The notes: generated by a model not told the origin, from the letters alone. A DNA stretch of 64,000 nt from a bacterium (GCA_022072055.1 JAJVIK010000019.1:62001-126000); one strand, 5' to 3'. Positions 1 through 9,208 are shown, numbered from the stretch's first letter. Translations and numbers: made by a program.

Positions 1-1
1 G

Positions 2-199
2 CGCGAGTACTTCAATGTGCTCCGCTCCGAGGAGACCCTTCTTTCCCCTCGCGGGAGCCTCAAGTTCGGCAAGGAGGAAATCCAGGCCAGCCTCGCGCCC
101 CGTCCCCAGAACCGCGAGATTTGGCGTTGGGCGGCTTTCGCCGCGCTCGCTTTTCTCGTTCTGGAGTGGTGGCTCTATACCCATCGGGCGTGGGCGTGA
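2..199 (+). CDS. C-terminal end of a VWA/BatA-like membrane protein (partial)
   Basis: The reading frame is open from the first bases of the window to a TGA at 197-199, so only the last 65 codons or so are present. The visible part has a polar stretch followed by one hydrophobic segment (EIWRWAAFAALAFLVLEWW) and a short charged tail. This arrangement, with Trp/Glu next to the last membrane helix, is typical of the C-terminus of large VWA-domain or BatA-type membrane proteins. No catalytic or MIDAS residues are in view, so the family call is inference. The histidine kinase starts two bases after the stop, which suggests one operon. Confidence 0.55.
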   Translation, partial: REYFNVLRSEETLLSPRGSLKFGKEEIQASLAPRPQNREIWRWAAFAALAFLVLEWWLYTHRAWA

Positions 200-201
200 T
201 C

Positions 202-2190
202 ATGCAAAGCGCTTCCGCCGGAAGGTACCGTTTTCGGTTTCTCACCCTGTCTCTGGCGGCGGCGGTTCTCCTGATTGAGATCCTCGTGCTGGCGCTCTTG
301 GAGGGGAACTTCAAACTCCGGAAGAAGGAGATCACTTACGACCTCAAGAAACCGATCATGGAGATCCTGGAGCGCACCAAACAGATCGACCCCCAGGCGC
401 TCCGGGAAATCCGCGCGCCCGGGGCCCTTGCGGGGGAGGCCACCACTGTTCGTGTCCAGCGCGCATTCCGAGAAGTGATGGCCCTGATCAGCGAGGAGGA
501 TTTCCCGGCGGTGGAGCTGGAGATTGCCAACGCCACCGGGGAAATCCTCTACCGCGATTCCCCCGCCAACGCCGAGGTGAAGCGTCGCCACCTGAACACT
601 TGGGAGAACTCGCTTTTCACCCGGGATTTCGAATTCATCACTCGCGGCACCGTCCCTCCATATGAGTTTCGCGTTCATTTCGTGAGTTACCCGGGCATCC
701 CGGAGGTGCGCCAGTTGGTCCTGAGCTATCGTTCATACGCGGTGATCTTCACCCTCTCAAACCTTCTCGTGTCGTTCCTGCTGTACTCGGGCGCGATACG
801 CCCGCTTGCGCGCATTGCCCAGGCTCTGGAGTTCCCTCCAGGAGAGCTGCCCCCGATAGTCCCACGTCCCCGCCACACGGTCGAGCACGCCTACAACACC
901 CTGGCGCGCGCCACGCGCCTCACGAGCGTCAATTTCGGGCTATCCGACCTCGCCGAAAGCCGAGGCGGTCCCGAAGGCATTGTCCAGAGCCGCGAGTTCT
1001 GGACCGTGGCGGTTGGGATCATCTTAAGGGGCATGGGGTATCGCTGCGTGGTCTGGCTCCCTCAACCGTCCGAATTGGAGAACTGTCTCCCCATTCTGGC
1101 ATCGGAATCGGAGAGCCAAACGGCTCCAGCATGGACTGACTTGCAGATGATCGTTTCCGGCGAGGGAGAGGTTCTGTACCAATCGCGGGCGGGAGGGCGG
1201 CTCTCCCGCCGAAGGGAGTGGGAGCCTTGCGGAGCTTGGTTTGCGGGCACAGTCCAGTGCCGCGGGCAGGCTCAGGGGATCCTCTTGGCCGAGCCGGAAT
1301 CCTCCCATCTTTCCCCCGAAATCGACCTCCCCTATTTCCGGGCCACGATCGGACAGATCTCCCTGATCCTGACCCGCACGCTTGAGCGCATGGAGGCTCT
1401 CGACCGGGATCGCTATGAGGTCAGCATCGACCTCTCCGCCAGCATGGGACACGACCTGACCAACATTCTCGCGACCGGGAAACTGGAACTCGAAACCCTC
1501 CGCGCCGCCTTCCGGCGAGGGATTATCGAGGTCCCCGAGGAGAAGAAAGAGCCGGTCCTTGCGGCATTGGAGGGACTGCGGAAGACCACGGTCCTGCTTC
1601 AGGAGGTCGTGAATGTCTATCGCGCCTTCAGCTTCACCCGCGAACCGCGCTTTGAAAAGGTCGAACTGAACGCGCTGGCGTCGGAAGTGATCGACTTGTA
1701 CCGTCACTCCACTTCCCGCAAGGTGGAATTCGATCTCTCGGATGGAATCGAACCGGTTCGCGCCCAGGCGGATTGCAGGCTTCTCAAACTGGTCTTGTTC
1801 AATCTGCTCGCGAACGCCACTCATGCCATTGTGGAGCGTCAGGTCGTGGATCCGGAGCCTCCCGGCAAGGTGGAAATTTCGTGCGCGGAGCAGGAAGGCT
1901 GGGCGATTCTGCGCGTGTCGGATAACGGCACCGGATTTCAGAACCGTCTGGGGGAGCGCCTTGAGGGGGTTGAACTCCAACAGATCTTCCAGTTCGATTT
2001 CACCACCAAACGCCGTCAGGGCGGCCTGGGACTCGCCTGGGTCAAAAGCATAGTCACGGAGATTCATGGGGGGATGCTGATCCCCTCGAATCGACTGGAC
2101 GGAACCGGGGCGGTGATGGAGGTCCGGCTCCCGCTTTCCTCGGAGGGCGAATCGACCGACCCTTCCCCGACTCTTTCCATGCTCTCATGA
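202..2190 (+). CDS. Membrane sensor histidine kinase
   Basis: A protein of 662 residues that probably autophosphorylates and relays a signal to an unidentified response regulator. An N-terminal membrane helix (about residues 12-33) and a second one (about 185-205) flank an extracytoplasmic sensor region. A GAF-like segment follows, then the phospho-acceptor motif MGHDLTNILA with the candidate His near residue 417. The ATPase domain has an N box (LFNLLANATHAI, near 530-545), a G1 box (SDNGTGF) and a G2 box (GGLGLAW). The H box is of the HDxxN type, not the classical HELRTPL. I chose the ATG at 202 because it follows the previous stop by two bases; a longer in-frame start at 121 would overlap that gene. 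No receiver-domain gene is adjacent. Confidence 0.88.
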   Translation: MQSASAGRYRFRFLTLSLAAAVLLIEILVLALLEGNFKLRKKEITYDLKKPIMEILERTKQIDPQALREIRAPGALAGEATTVRVQRAFREVMALISEEDFPAVELEIANATGEILYRDSPANAEVKRRHLNTWENSLFTRDFEFITRGTVPPYEFRVHFVSYPGIPEVRQLVLSYRSYAVIFTLSNLLVSFLLYSGAIRPLARIAQALEFPPGELPPIVPRPRHTVEHAYNTLARATRLTSVNFGLSDLAESRGGPEGIVQSREFWTVAVGIILRGMGYRCVVWLPQPSELENCLPILASESESQTAPAWTDLQMIVSGEGEVLYQSRAGGRLSRRREWEPCGAWFAGTVQCRGQAQGILLAEPESSHLSPEIDLPYFRATIGQISLILTRTLERMEALDRDRYEVSIDLSASMGHDLTNILATGKLELETLRAAFRRGIIEVPEEKKEPVLAALEGLRKTTVLLQEVVNVYRAFSFTREPRFEKVELNALASEVIDLYRHSTSRKVEFDLSDGIEPVRAQADCRLLKLVLFNLLANATHAIVERQVVDPEPPGKVEISCAEQEGWAILRVSDNGTGFQNRLGERLEGVELQQIFQFDFTTKRRQGGLGLAWVKSIVTEIHGGMLIPSNRLDGTGAVMEVRLPLSSEGESTDPSPTLSMLS

Positions 2191-3191
2191 AGGTTCTCAT
2201 CCGTCTTCCGAATTGGATCGGCGACGCGGTCATGGCGACCCCGGCGATTCGGATCATCCTTTCCAAGTCAGGGCCCGACCGAAGCGCGGTGTGGGGGCCC
2301 TCCAAGACCGCCGCGCTGTTCCACTCATATCCGGGAATCGACCGGGTCTTCGAGCCGGATGAGAAGAATGAGCGGGCGCGCCTGGAAGAGATTCGCCGCG
2401 AGGAATTCACCCATGTCTGGTTGCTCACCAATTCCCATTCCACGGCCAAGGCCGCGCGCGACCTTGGGATTCCCAATCGAATCGGCTATCGACGCGATTT
2501 TCGCGGTCCGTTGCTCACCCGCGCGGTGTGGTGCGGCCCGCGTGTCCGCGCGCTGCACATGCGCGATTTCTATCTCCGATTGCTTCCCCCGGATTGGAGG
2601 TCCGGACCTGTCGATGCCCAGCCGCGACTGCACCTTTCGGAGACTGAGCGGGGTTGGGCCGCCGAAAAACTGACCGGCCTGGCGGGAGGCTCCTCGGATC
2701 CCATCGTGGGGATCGCCCCAGGGGCGGCCTTCGGCTCGGCCAAACAGTGGGACCCGGAGCGCTTTGAGGAGGTCGCCTCGGCCCTCTCTCGGCGCGGGGT
2801 CCACCCAGTCGTGTTGGGAACCGAAGCGGAACGCGAGATCGGCGATCGGATCCTATCGGGGATTGGAGCGGGTGGAGGAGCCAACCTGGCCGGGGAAACC
2901 ACTCTGCGCGAGCTTATGGCGCTCATTTCCGCATGCCGCGCCCTGCTCACCAACGACAGCGGGCCGATGCACCTTGCGGATGCTCTCGGAACTCCAACGG
3001 TCGCGCTCTTCGGGTCCACCGACTCGACCTGGACTGGTCCGACCGATTCTTGTCATCGAGTTCTCCAGGCCGAGGTCGCCTGCAACCCCTGCTTCCTTCG
3101 CGACTGTCCCCTCAACCGAGAGTGCATGAAATCCCTCACCGTTCCTCGGGTGCTGGAGGAACTCGGAATCCTCCTTGAAGGGAGCGGATGA
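2187..3191 (+). CDS. waaF: LPS heptosyltransferase (ADP-heptose:LPS, GT9)
   Basis: A cytoplasmic-face glycosyltransferase of 334 residues in the GT9 family, which transfers L-glycero-D-manno-heptose from ADP-heptose to the lipopolysaccharide inner core. Visible hallmarks are the N-terminal RLPNWIGDAVMATPAIR motif, the GIAPGAAFGSAKQWDPERF segment in the middle, and the C-terminal LLTNDSGPMHLADALGTP donor-binding motif followed by ALFGSTD. Length is normal for WaaF. The start codon overlaps the histidine kinase stop as ATGA, implying coupled translation. Its presence indicates a heptose-containing LPS core. Heptosyltransferase I (WaaC) is the main alternative; the RLPNWIGD motif favours WaaF. 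Confidence 0.9.
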   Translation: MKVLIRLPNWIGDAVMATPAIRIILSKSGPDRSAVWGPSKTAALFHSYPGIDRVFEPDEKNERARLEEIRREEFTHVWLLTNSHSTAKAARDLGIPNRIGYRRDFRGPLLTRAVWCGPRVRALHMRDFYLRLLPPDWRSGPVDAQPRLHLSETERGWAAEKLTGLAGGSSDPIVGIAPGAAFGSAKQWDPERFEEVASALSRRGVHPVVLGTEAEREIGDRILSGIGAGGGANLAGETTLRELMALISACRALLTNDSGPMHLADALGTPTVALFGSTDSTWTGPTDSCHRVLQAEVACNPCFLRDCPLNRECMKSLTVPRVLEELGILLEGSG

Positions 3192-3200
3192 AAGAATCAG

Positions 3201-3230
3201 TTGACCATGGACCGGGGACCCGGATATGTT
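3201..3230 (+). promoter_or_regulatory. Putative sigma-70 promoter for the secreted BNR-type gene
   Basis: TTGACC at 3201-3206 and TATGTT at 3225-3230 are separated by 18 bases. They lie in the 133-base gap between waaF and the next gene, about 95 bases before its start. Five of six -35 bases and four of six -10 bases match consensus. Confidence 0.4.
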
Positions 3231-3324
3231 GATCAATCATTGCCCGACACACCGCGCGAAGGGGGCCCGCAAGGGTGAACCCATCCCCTGACCGGGCGCG
3301 AGCCGGGCGAACTCGGAGCTGCCC

Positions 3325-4533
3325 ATGAACCCTACCGCCCAATGGCCGAGCGCCGCGATTCCGCTCATGTATGCCCTGAGCCTGGTCTTCGGACTCAGCC
3401 CCGCGCAAGGGGGCGATTTGAACTGGAGCGATGAGGTCATCCTCGAGGCCTCCACCTTTCTCATCACCGCCTTCAACAACGCCCAACCCATGATCCGTTC
3501 GAGGGACGAACAGTCGGTCTTTGTGGGGTACGAGACCGACTCGGGCCTTCACGCGGCCGTGATCGAGAATGCGACCCTGGTCCATTCCCAAGCCATCGCC
3601 AGCCTCCCCAACGCCGGGGGCCTTACCTTCGAGGACTCCCCCGACGGAACACTTTACGCCGCCTATAGTTCCCCAGCCGGGGTCCATGTCCGCGCCTCCA
3701 CGGACGCGGGTCGCTCCTTCGGACCTGAAGTCACCATACCCAACGCCGGTTCGCCCGCATCCTCCCCCTCGATGAGCTTCGCGGCGGATGGCGTCGGCTA
3801 TCTGACTTGGTTTTCCGGCGCCTCGGGAGCGACTTCGGTCCGCTACTCGGTTCGTGACCCGAACGCCGAAACCTGGAGCGCGGGCGTGGACTGCGATCCG
3901 GGCTACACCCAATCGGCCTTCCCGTGTGTCTGGGCGCGCGGCGCTTGGCCGCTTTTTGCCTGGAGGACCGATTTCGATTCGAGCGCCTCGGAAAAATGGG
4001 TGATCCGATTCGCGGAGCTGAACGGGCCGACGCTCAATGTCTCCTCGCTCACGAGCTCGACCAGTTCGGCCTTTGACCCATCCGTCTGTCGGACCGCCGA
4101 TGGAACCGTTCTTGTGGGCTTCTTCCTCGGAGGCGGCGAGATTCGCTTCCTCCGGCGACGCCCCGGGGAGGCGGCTTTCGACCCTCCCCAGCCGCTCGGA
4201 GACTACGGAAGGTTTCCCCGCGTGGTTCCCAACAACCGAGGAATGGTGGGGGTTTCCTACGAGTACTCAGCGGTTCCAGGGGGACCCCAACAGGATGAAA
4301 TCAAGGAGGTGGGATTCGCGCTTTCGGAGGGCAATGGAGCCTCCTACACCCTACGCGCGATCCCAGTCGACATGCAGGGAATCCACTATCAGACCTTTTC
4401 CCATGTCTGGCTGAGCGACCATTTCGTGGACCTGATCTGGATTGACGGGCGGACACCGGGGATTCGAGCGCTCAAGTGGCGCTCGGCTCAAATCCCCTCC
4501 GAGAGTCATGTCTCCAATTGGAGGCTGTATTAG
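3325..4533 (+). CDS. Secreted BNR/sialidase-like propeller protein
   Basis: A 402-residue exported protein of unknown substrate. The first 30 residues form a signal peptide (hydrophobic core around LMYALSLVFGL, probable cut after AQG). The mature part has repeated beta-rich blocks with an Asp-box-like motif (STDAGRSFGP) and phrases such as SPDGTLYAAYS and FAADGVGYLTWF, which resemble BNR/Asp-box repeats of six-bladed propellers (sialidases and related folds). No sialidase arginine triad could be identified, so enzymatic function is not claimed. It lies 133 bases after waaF behind its own putative promoter and converges on the next gene. Confidence 0.65.
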   Translation: MNPTAQWPSAAIPLMYALSLVFGLSPAQGGDLNWSDEVILEASTFLITAFNNAQPMIRSRDEQSVFVGYETDSGLHAAVIENATLVHSQAIASLPNAGGLTFEDSPDGTLYAAYSSPAGVHVRASTDAGRSFGPEVTIPNAGSPASSPSMSFAADGVGYLTWFSGASGATSVRYSVRDPNAETWSAGVDCDPGYTQSAFPCVWARGAWPLFAWRTDFDSSASEKWVIRFAELNGPTLNVSSLTSSTSSAFDPSVCRTADGTVLVGFFLGGGEIRFLRRRPGEAAFDPPQPLGDYGRFPRVVPNNRGMVGVSYEYSAVPGGPQQDEIKEVGFALSEGNGASYTLRAIPVDMQGIHYQTFSHVWLSDHFVDLIWIDGRTPGIRALKWRSAQIPSESHVSNWRLY

Positions 4534-4563
4534 CGCCGCTCAGCCCGATGATTTGGGGGGCCT

Positions 4564-7314
4564 CTATCGGCCCAGGTAATAGGCCAGCGCGGGAGTGTTC
4601 CAGAAACAGTTCAACACATCGTTGAGCGTTCCCTCGACCACGGTCTGTTTCCATGCCGCAAGCGCGGCATTCCGGAATTCCTCATCTCGCGTTAGATCAT
4701 GGGAGAAAAAGAGGCACGGCGCGATCAGCACATGGTAGCTGCTGTTCTTCTTGAAATGCGGATTGTGGGAGTATCCGAAAATGTCCCCCGGAACCCCGCG
4801 CGTTTGATTCTCACAGAGGATGGACTCCGCCAAACCCGCCGCGATTTTCGCCGCCGCCAAGTCGCCCGTTGCCCGATAGAACAGATAAAGCGGCTCGATG
4901 AGTTGAGCCACCATCCAGGGCACATTCCCGCGGTAGTTCCAGTTGCCATGCACCTCCGGGTAACACCCTCGAAGCGGATCGATTCGGTTTGCGGCGATAT
5001 CTCGGATCAATCGTTCCGCGCCCTCCCGAAAGATCGGTTCACGGGTTTCGCGGTAGGCGCTCACTAGGGACATCAGCACTCCGGCGTGATCGCGCACGGA
5101 GCCCGCGCCCAGCGCGCGGCTTGTCTCGACCAAGCGTCGCGCCATCGAGAGCGCGCGAGCGTGAAACTCATGGTTACCCCAGATGTGAGCCGCTCCCAGA
5201 ATCCCGTTCATCCGTAGAATCGGGTTCCATGGCTCCATGCTGGTGTGGTTGGTTCCATACCCATGCGGGAGCCCAACCCATTCGGGATGGTCTGGACAAG
5301 AATGAATCCAGTCCACATCGATCGTGTGCCGGACAGTCTGCTCCAGCGCATCGGCCCACACCCGGTTACCGGTCAGCAGATAGGCGGCGATGAAACCCTG
5401 CCGAAGGTCATAGTATCCGTTGCGCCATGAATCCGTGGCGGTGTAGATAAGGTCGCCAAAGTCGCGGGGGCCTTTGCCCCATCCGAGGCTTGCTCCCAAC
5501 GGATCGGGGTATCTTTCCTCCAGGAAACGGGAGAGTTCTCGGTTCGATTCCTCGTCCGCCGGACGCGCCAGCCCGAACGCCCCGGACCGGCACAGGTTTG
5601 TGGCGTTGACCAGCAGGGGTGGGCGCTCAAAATTCTCCGCGATGTGTCGGGCCTCCTCCTGACCCGCCTTGTCCGACAAGGTCGCCAGGAGCATCTGAAA
5701 GGTCTTGGCCTCGCCGGGAGTGAAGGGATAACCGCGAGTGGAGTGGACGTTGGTGAAGGCCAGCCAGGAAACTCGAGTCTCGCGGGAGGTCTCTCGAATC
5801 TCGATCCCCGCCTGCCCGGTGGCTCGGGCGTGACGGACCCCCGCGAGGCGCCGGGGCGCGCCCTCCGAAAGAAGCCAACCGCTGAACTCGCGCTCGGATG
5901 TCGAATCCCCGATCCAGTGACGCCCCCGGTCATCCAAGAGGGAGTGGGTTTTCCCCGACCCGTCCGCACTTCCCTTGGGGAGCTGCGCCTCGACGCGCAG
6001 CTCCGCGAGCGGACTTGGAAAAACATCCTCAAAGAAGACCCGGAGTTCGACTTGGTGAATCGCGCATGCCACGAAACCCACGACGGACAACTCAACACGG
6101 CACGGCAACGACTCGCCGTCCTCCCTGCGGAGCAGCCCCATTGCGGCGGCCTTCCCGGAGAACCCATCCGGTTCAGTCCGGACTCCCTCAAGAGCGGTGG
6201 ACCACTCGGTTTCATCCGAGAGCGTTGCCACGGCCCGGAACACCAGCTGATCCGTTCGAAACCCCTTTCGATCCGGGGTGAGTTCCGAGGAGATTGCGGG
6301 GATTGCGGTGTCCATCTGGGTCTGCTCCGGAGAGATTCCGACCTCAAAGGTCCGCCCCTCCTGTCCGCGCTGAGTCGTGAACCGGACCACCGCCCAGCGG
6401 ACCGAACCGTCCGGCCAGGTGGACATGCGCGTGAAGCCGGCTGGAACGAGCTCGCCTTCCGGTCCACGGAGCGCAAGGTCCGAGACCTTGGTGGTCCTCC
6501 CCTCCGGCAGCGGAACCCCACAGTGAACCGGAAAACCGCTCGCCGGAATCGGGGCCACGGTCTCCAATCGGAAAGAAAGGGGCCGGGTCAAGTCCGGATC
6601 GCTCTCCGAGCGAATCGGCCAGCCTGTCTTGTGGATTTCCTCGACCTTTCGGTGGATCGGCGGTGCAAGGGGAGGGAGTGCCTCATCCTCGCCAAGGAGG
6701 TGGATGTTTCCCCAATACACATGGGTCATGAAGCGTGGCGGATCGCCCGGAGCTTCCGCGGCGGTTTCCGTGGTCCCGATGTGCTGAGTGTCGGAGGCAA
6801 GCCGGATATTTGAGGCCACCCTGTCCGCCACACGGAAGGCGATTTCGATTCCGTCTTCCGGCTTGAAAAGACTTGGGAGCGGAACCACGTATGTTCCGGA
6901 GACCGAGGGTGGGTTCGGGTCGGCCACATCCGACTCCCATGCCAGGGTTCGATTGACCCAGACCTGTTTATAGCGGTGCCCCAAGAAGCCATCGCCGCCC
7001 AGCCAACTGTCGTTTCTCGCCCGCCAGAAGTCGTTGAAGTAGTCATCACTGACCGAGAAGGACAGCCGTTGTGGGGCCGGCGCGCCTTGTGGAAATTCAA
7101 TGGTCGCGCGGGCTTCAGCGAAGGAACCGGTGCATGAGGGAACCCAAGGGTGGGACATCACGATCAGTTCCCGGCGGTCTGTCCAGACCTGATAGGCGCC
7201 GGTGGAGGCAAGGACAAAACGGTCGGCGGCGAGGCTCGAATCGGTCGAGGAGACGGCGGATACTGGGAGTAAGGCGGCAAGGAGCAGGCATCCGAGAGCA
7301 CCCTCAATCCTCAC
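4564..7314 (-). CDS. Secreted RIFT-barrel (PcRGLX/YetA-like) protein
   Basis: A 916-residue exported protein. Residues 1-24 or so are a signal peptide. A segment near residues 255-340 contains FPVHCGVPLPEG, a basic/aliphatic linker, and STWPDGSVRWAVVRF, which match the N-terminal RIFT barrel of the exo-rhamnogalacturonan lyase-like PcRGLX/YetA family. The C-terminal 350 residues look all-helical with repeated aromatic/Gly motifs (YYDLRQGFIAAYLLTG, GLPHGYGTNHTSMEPWNP), consistent with an alpha/alpha toroid as in polysaccharide lyases. A role in uronate or pectin-type polysaccharide cleavage is inference from the family; catalytic residues were not assigned. The start overlaps the 3' end of the sigma-54 activator by 11 bases, so the two are probably cotranscribed. 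Confidence 0.7.
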   Translation of the reverse strand: MRIEGALGCLLLAALLPVSAVSSTDSSLAADRFVLASTGAYQVWTDRRELIVMSHPWVPSCTGSFAEARATIEFPQGAPAPQRLSFSVSDDYFNDFWRARNDSWLGGDGFLGHRYKQVWVNRTLAWESDVADPNPPSVSGTYVVPLPSLFKPEDGIEIAFRVADRVASNIRLASDTQHIGTTETAAEAPGDPPRFMTHVYWGNIHLLGEDEALPPLAPPIHRKVEEIHKTGWPIRSESDPDLTRPLSFRLETVAPIPASGFPVHCGVPLPEGRTTKVSDLALRGPEGELVPAGFTRMSTWPDGSVRWAVVRFTTQRGQEGRTFEVGISPEQTQMDTAIPAISSELTPDRKGFRTDQLVFRAVATLSDETEWSTALEGVRTEPDGFSGKAAAMGLLRREDGESLPCRVELSVVGFVACAIHQVELRVFFEDVFPSPLAELRVEAQLPKGSADGSGKTHSLLDDRGRHWIGDSTSEREFSGWLLSEGAPRRLAGVRHARATGQAGIEIRETSRETRVSWLAFTNVHSTRGYPFTPGEAKTFQMLLATLSDKAGQEEARHIAENFERPPLLVNATNLCRSGAFGLARPADEESNRELSRFLEERYPDPLGASLGWGKGPRDFGDLIYTATDSWRNGYYDLRQGFIAAYLLTGNRVWADALEQTVRHTIDVDWIHSCPDHPEWVGLPHGYGTNHTSMEPWNPILRMNGILGAAHIWGNHEFHARALSMARRLVETSRALGAGSVRDHAGVLMSLVSAYRETREPIFREGAERLIRDIAANRIDPLRGCYPEVHGNWNYRGNVPWMVAQLIEPLYLFYRATGDLAAAKIAAGLAESILCENQTRGVPGDIFGYSHNPHFKKNSSYHVLIAPCLFFSHDLTRDEEFRNAALAAWKQTVVEGTLNDVLNCFWNTPALAYYLGR

Positions 7315-8833
7315 CGCTGTTCGACCCCTTTTCGGTGGAGGCGATCCCTAGCGTGCGCATCAGGCGAGAGAGGTTGGGTTGACGCAGCCCCAGGCGCTTC
7401 GCCGCGCGAGTCTGGTTTCCACGCTCCAGCATCAACGCACGGCGCACCAGCCGAGCCTTGAACTCATCCACGGCCTCCGATAGCGGGAGGTTTTCCAGCG
7501 GGTCCTCGGCGCCCACCGAGGCTCCCCCGACCTCAATGGGGAAATCCTCCTCGACAAGGACCTCCCCGCGAGCCAGGACCACCGCTCGCTCGATCAGATT
7601 GGCGAGCTGGCGCACATTCCCCGGCCACTCATACCCTTGCAGTTTCTTGAGCGCTCCATCGCTGATCTCGATCTCAGGGACCCCGAGATCGCGGCAGGTC
7701 TTGCGGATAAAGTGACGCGCCAGCGGAGTGACATCGTCTCTGCGTTCACGCAGCGGCGGGAGGTGGATCGAAACTACATTCAGGCGATAATAAAGGTCCT
7801 CGCGGAACTTGCCCTCCGCCACCGCCTTTTCAAGCGGCCTGTTCGTCGCGGCGATCACCCGGATGTCGGCGGAGATGTCCTTGGTTCCGCCGACACGCTG
7901 GAATTCATGCTCCTGGAGAACGCGCAGCAGCTTGGTCTGAATGTCCGGACCGATATCGCCGATCTCATCCAGGAAAACGCTCCCGCCCTCCGCGAGCTCA
8001 AACTTCCCTTTCTTTTGGGCGATGGCTCCGGTGAAGGCCCCTTTTTCATGGCCGAACAGCTCGCTCTCCAGCAGTTCCGGGGAGAGCGCCACCGTGTTGA
8101 CCACCATGAGGGGCTGTTCCGCGCGCGGGCTCCACTTATGGATGGCGCGCGCGAATATCTCCTTGCCGGTCCCGCTTTCGCCCCGGATGAGGACCGTGGA
8201 CTTGGTCCGGGCGGCGCGCTGGGCGATGTCGATCACTTCCTTGAGCGACTTTGACTCGCCGACAATCGCTCGAAACTGGTTGCCCAGCTCTTGACGGTAC
8301 GCCTCCTTTTCGAGCTGCACATTGGCCAGGGTCTGCGCGTTCCGAAGAGCAACCGCGGCTTGCGAGGCGAGCGCCTCCAGCAGGCGGAGGTCCTCCGCCT
8401 GAAACCCAGATGAGTTTCGGGAATTAATGGCCTCGATGGCTCCGACCACTCGACCCCGAAACTCCATCGGGGCGCAGAGGATCGATTGGGTCTGGAATCC
8501 GACCTGGCGGTCGAGGTCGGAATAAAACCGAGGGTCTTTGGCCACCTCATTGACCAGGACCGACTGGCGGTTGCTGACCACCCACCCGACAATCCCCTGG
8601 CCGGGCTTGAGACGGACTTGTTTGAGGTTGTCGCTCCCCCCCTCGATGGTGTGAAACAGGATGTCCCCGGTCTCCGGCTCGACCGTGAGGAGGCTGCACC
8701 CCTCCACGTCAAACAGATCCCGGATCGTGCTCAATATGGTCGAAAGCAGCTCGGAGGTGTCCAGCGTGCTGCTGATCAAGCGGTTGACCTCGATCAGGCG
8801 CTCAAGTCGATGTTGCGAGGGGGTGGGGGGCAT
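7304..8833 (-). CDS. GAF-domain sigma-54-dependent activator (NifA-like architecture)
   Basis: A 509-residue enhancer-binding protein that remodels RNA polymerase-sigma-54. An N-terminal GAF domain (about residues 15-165) probably senses a small ligand. The AAA+ domain (about 190-425) has Walker A GESGTGKE, the sigma-54 contact loop GAFTGA, and Walker B SVFLDEIGDI. A Fis-type helix-turn-helix (about 465-500, GNQTRAAKRLGL) ends the protein. No receiver domain is present, so it is not a classical two-component regulator. The downstream lyase-like gene overlaps it. A sigma-54 type promoter is found at 22297-22312, a possible target. The ATG has no visible Shine-Dalgarno sequence. Confidence 0.92.
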   Translation of the reverse strand: MPPTPSQHRLERLIEVNRLISSTLDTSELLSTILSTIRDLFDVEGCSLLTVEPETGDILFHTIEGGSDNLKQVRLKPGQGIVGWVVSNRQSVLVNEVAKDPRFYSDLDRQVGFQTQSILCAPMEFRGRVVGAIEAINSRNSSGFQAEDLRLLEALASQAAVALRNAQTLANVQLEKEAYRQELGNQFRAIVGESKSLKEVIDIAQRAARTKSTVLIRGESGTGKEIFARAIHKWSPRAEQPLMVVNTVALSPELLESELFGHEKGAFTGAIAQKKGKFELAEGGSVFLDEIGDIGPDIQTKLLRVLQEHEFQRVGGTKDISADIRVIAATNRPLEKAVAEGKFREDLYYRLNVVSIHLPPLRERRDDVTPLARHFIRKTCRDLGVPEIEISDGALKKLQGYEWPGNVRQLANLIERAVVLARGEVLVEEDFPIEVGGASVGAEDPLENLPLSEAVDEFKARLVRRALMLERGNQTRAAKRLGLRQPNLSRLMRTLGIASTEKGSNSGED

Positions 8834-8842
8834 GATATGGTG

Positions 8843-8848
8843 ATAATA
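8843..8848 (-). promoter_or_regulatory. -10-like element for possible leaderless start of the activator
   Basis: TATTAT on the minus strand ends ten bases from the A of the activator ATG at 8833. This would put transcription start at or within a few bases of the ATG. With no Shine-Dalgarno sequence present, a leaderless mRNA is possible. No good -35 was seen. Confidence 0.3.
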
Positions 8849-8914
8849 TTCGGAGAATCCGTGAAGGAATAGGCGGGTGAAGTGTTAACGACGGACTGAT
8901 GGAAGGGACCTGAA

Positions 8915-9163
8915 ATGGGAGTAATCGAAGTCCTCAACCTTGTCCAACCTAAGCTGAGCCATGCACACCCCGACTCAAGCGGCACGGTTCGCCTCATGCG
9001 TGGAAGTGGTCGGCGAGACGGGGATTGGTGGTATAATCCGGTGGTGGCGGACCCCGAACCGGCTCGTCTTTTTCCCTTCTACGAGAACTTGGCTGAGATA
9101 GAGGAAGATTTGGAGGAAATGAACGATTTGAAAGTCATGTTCGTCCCTTGTTCGGAGGAATAA
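8915..9163 (+). CDS. Doubtful small open frame (82 codons)
   Basis: An open frame with a weak ribosome site (GGAAGGGA, about eight bases before the ATG). The translated C-terminal half is acidic (ENLAEIEEDLEEMNDL) and the N-terminal half resembles no family I know. An extended -10 promoter element (9029-9037) lies inside the frame, which argues that the segment is the leader of the following gene and not a coding sequence. A shorter start at 8998 is possible. I list it only because the acidic helix-like tail is not typical random translation of GC-rich DNA. Confidence 0.2.
   Translation: MGVIEVLNLVQPKLSHAHPDSSGTVRLMRGSGRRDGDWWYNPVVADPEPARLFPFYENLAEIEEDLEEMNDLKVMFVPCSEE
9029..9037 (+). promoter_or_regulatory. 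Extended -10 promoter element
   Basis: The sequence TGGTATAAT is a perfect extended -10 (TGnTATAAT). It lies about 170 bases before the ATG of the DPFG-repeat gene at 9209. No matching -35 is seen, which extended -10 promoters can do without. Confidence 0.5.
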
Positions 9164-9208
9164 CACGCCGATATCTCACTCCGTTTCGGATCCAGGACCT
9201 TACATCCA

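Larger units (their letters stand above)
8834..9208 (+). other. Divergent intergenic region with promoters
   Basis: This 375-base gap separates the divergent sigma-54 activator and the DPFG-repeat gene. It holds a minus-strand -10-like TATTAT very close to the activator start, an extended -10 element for the plus strand, and one doubtful small reading frame (8915-9163). Nothing else was recognised. Confidence 0.5.
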
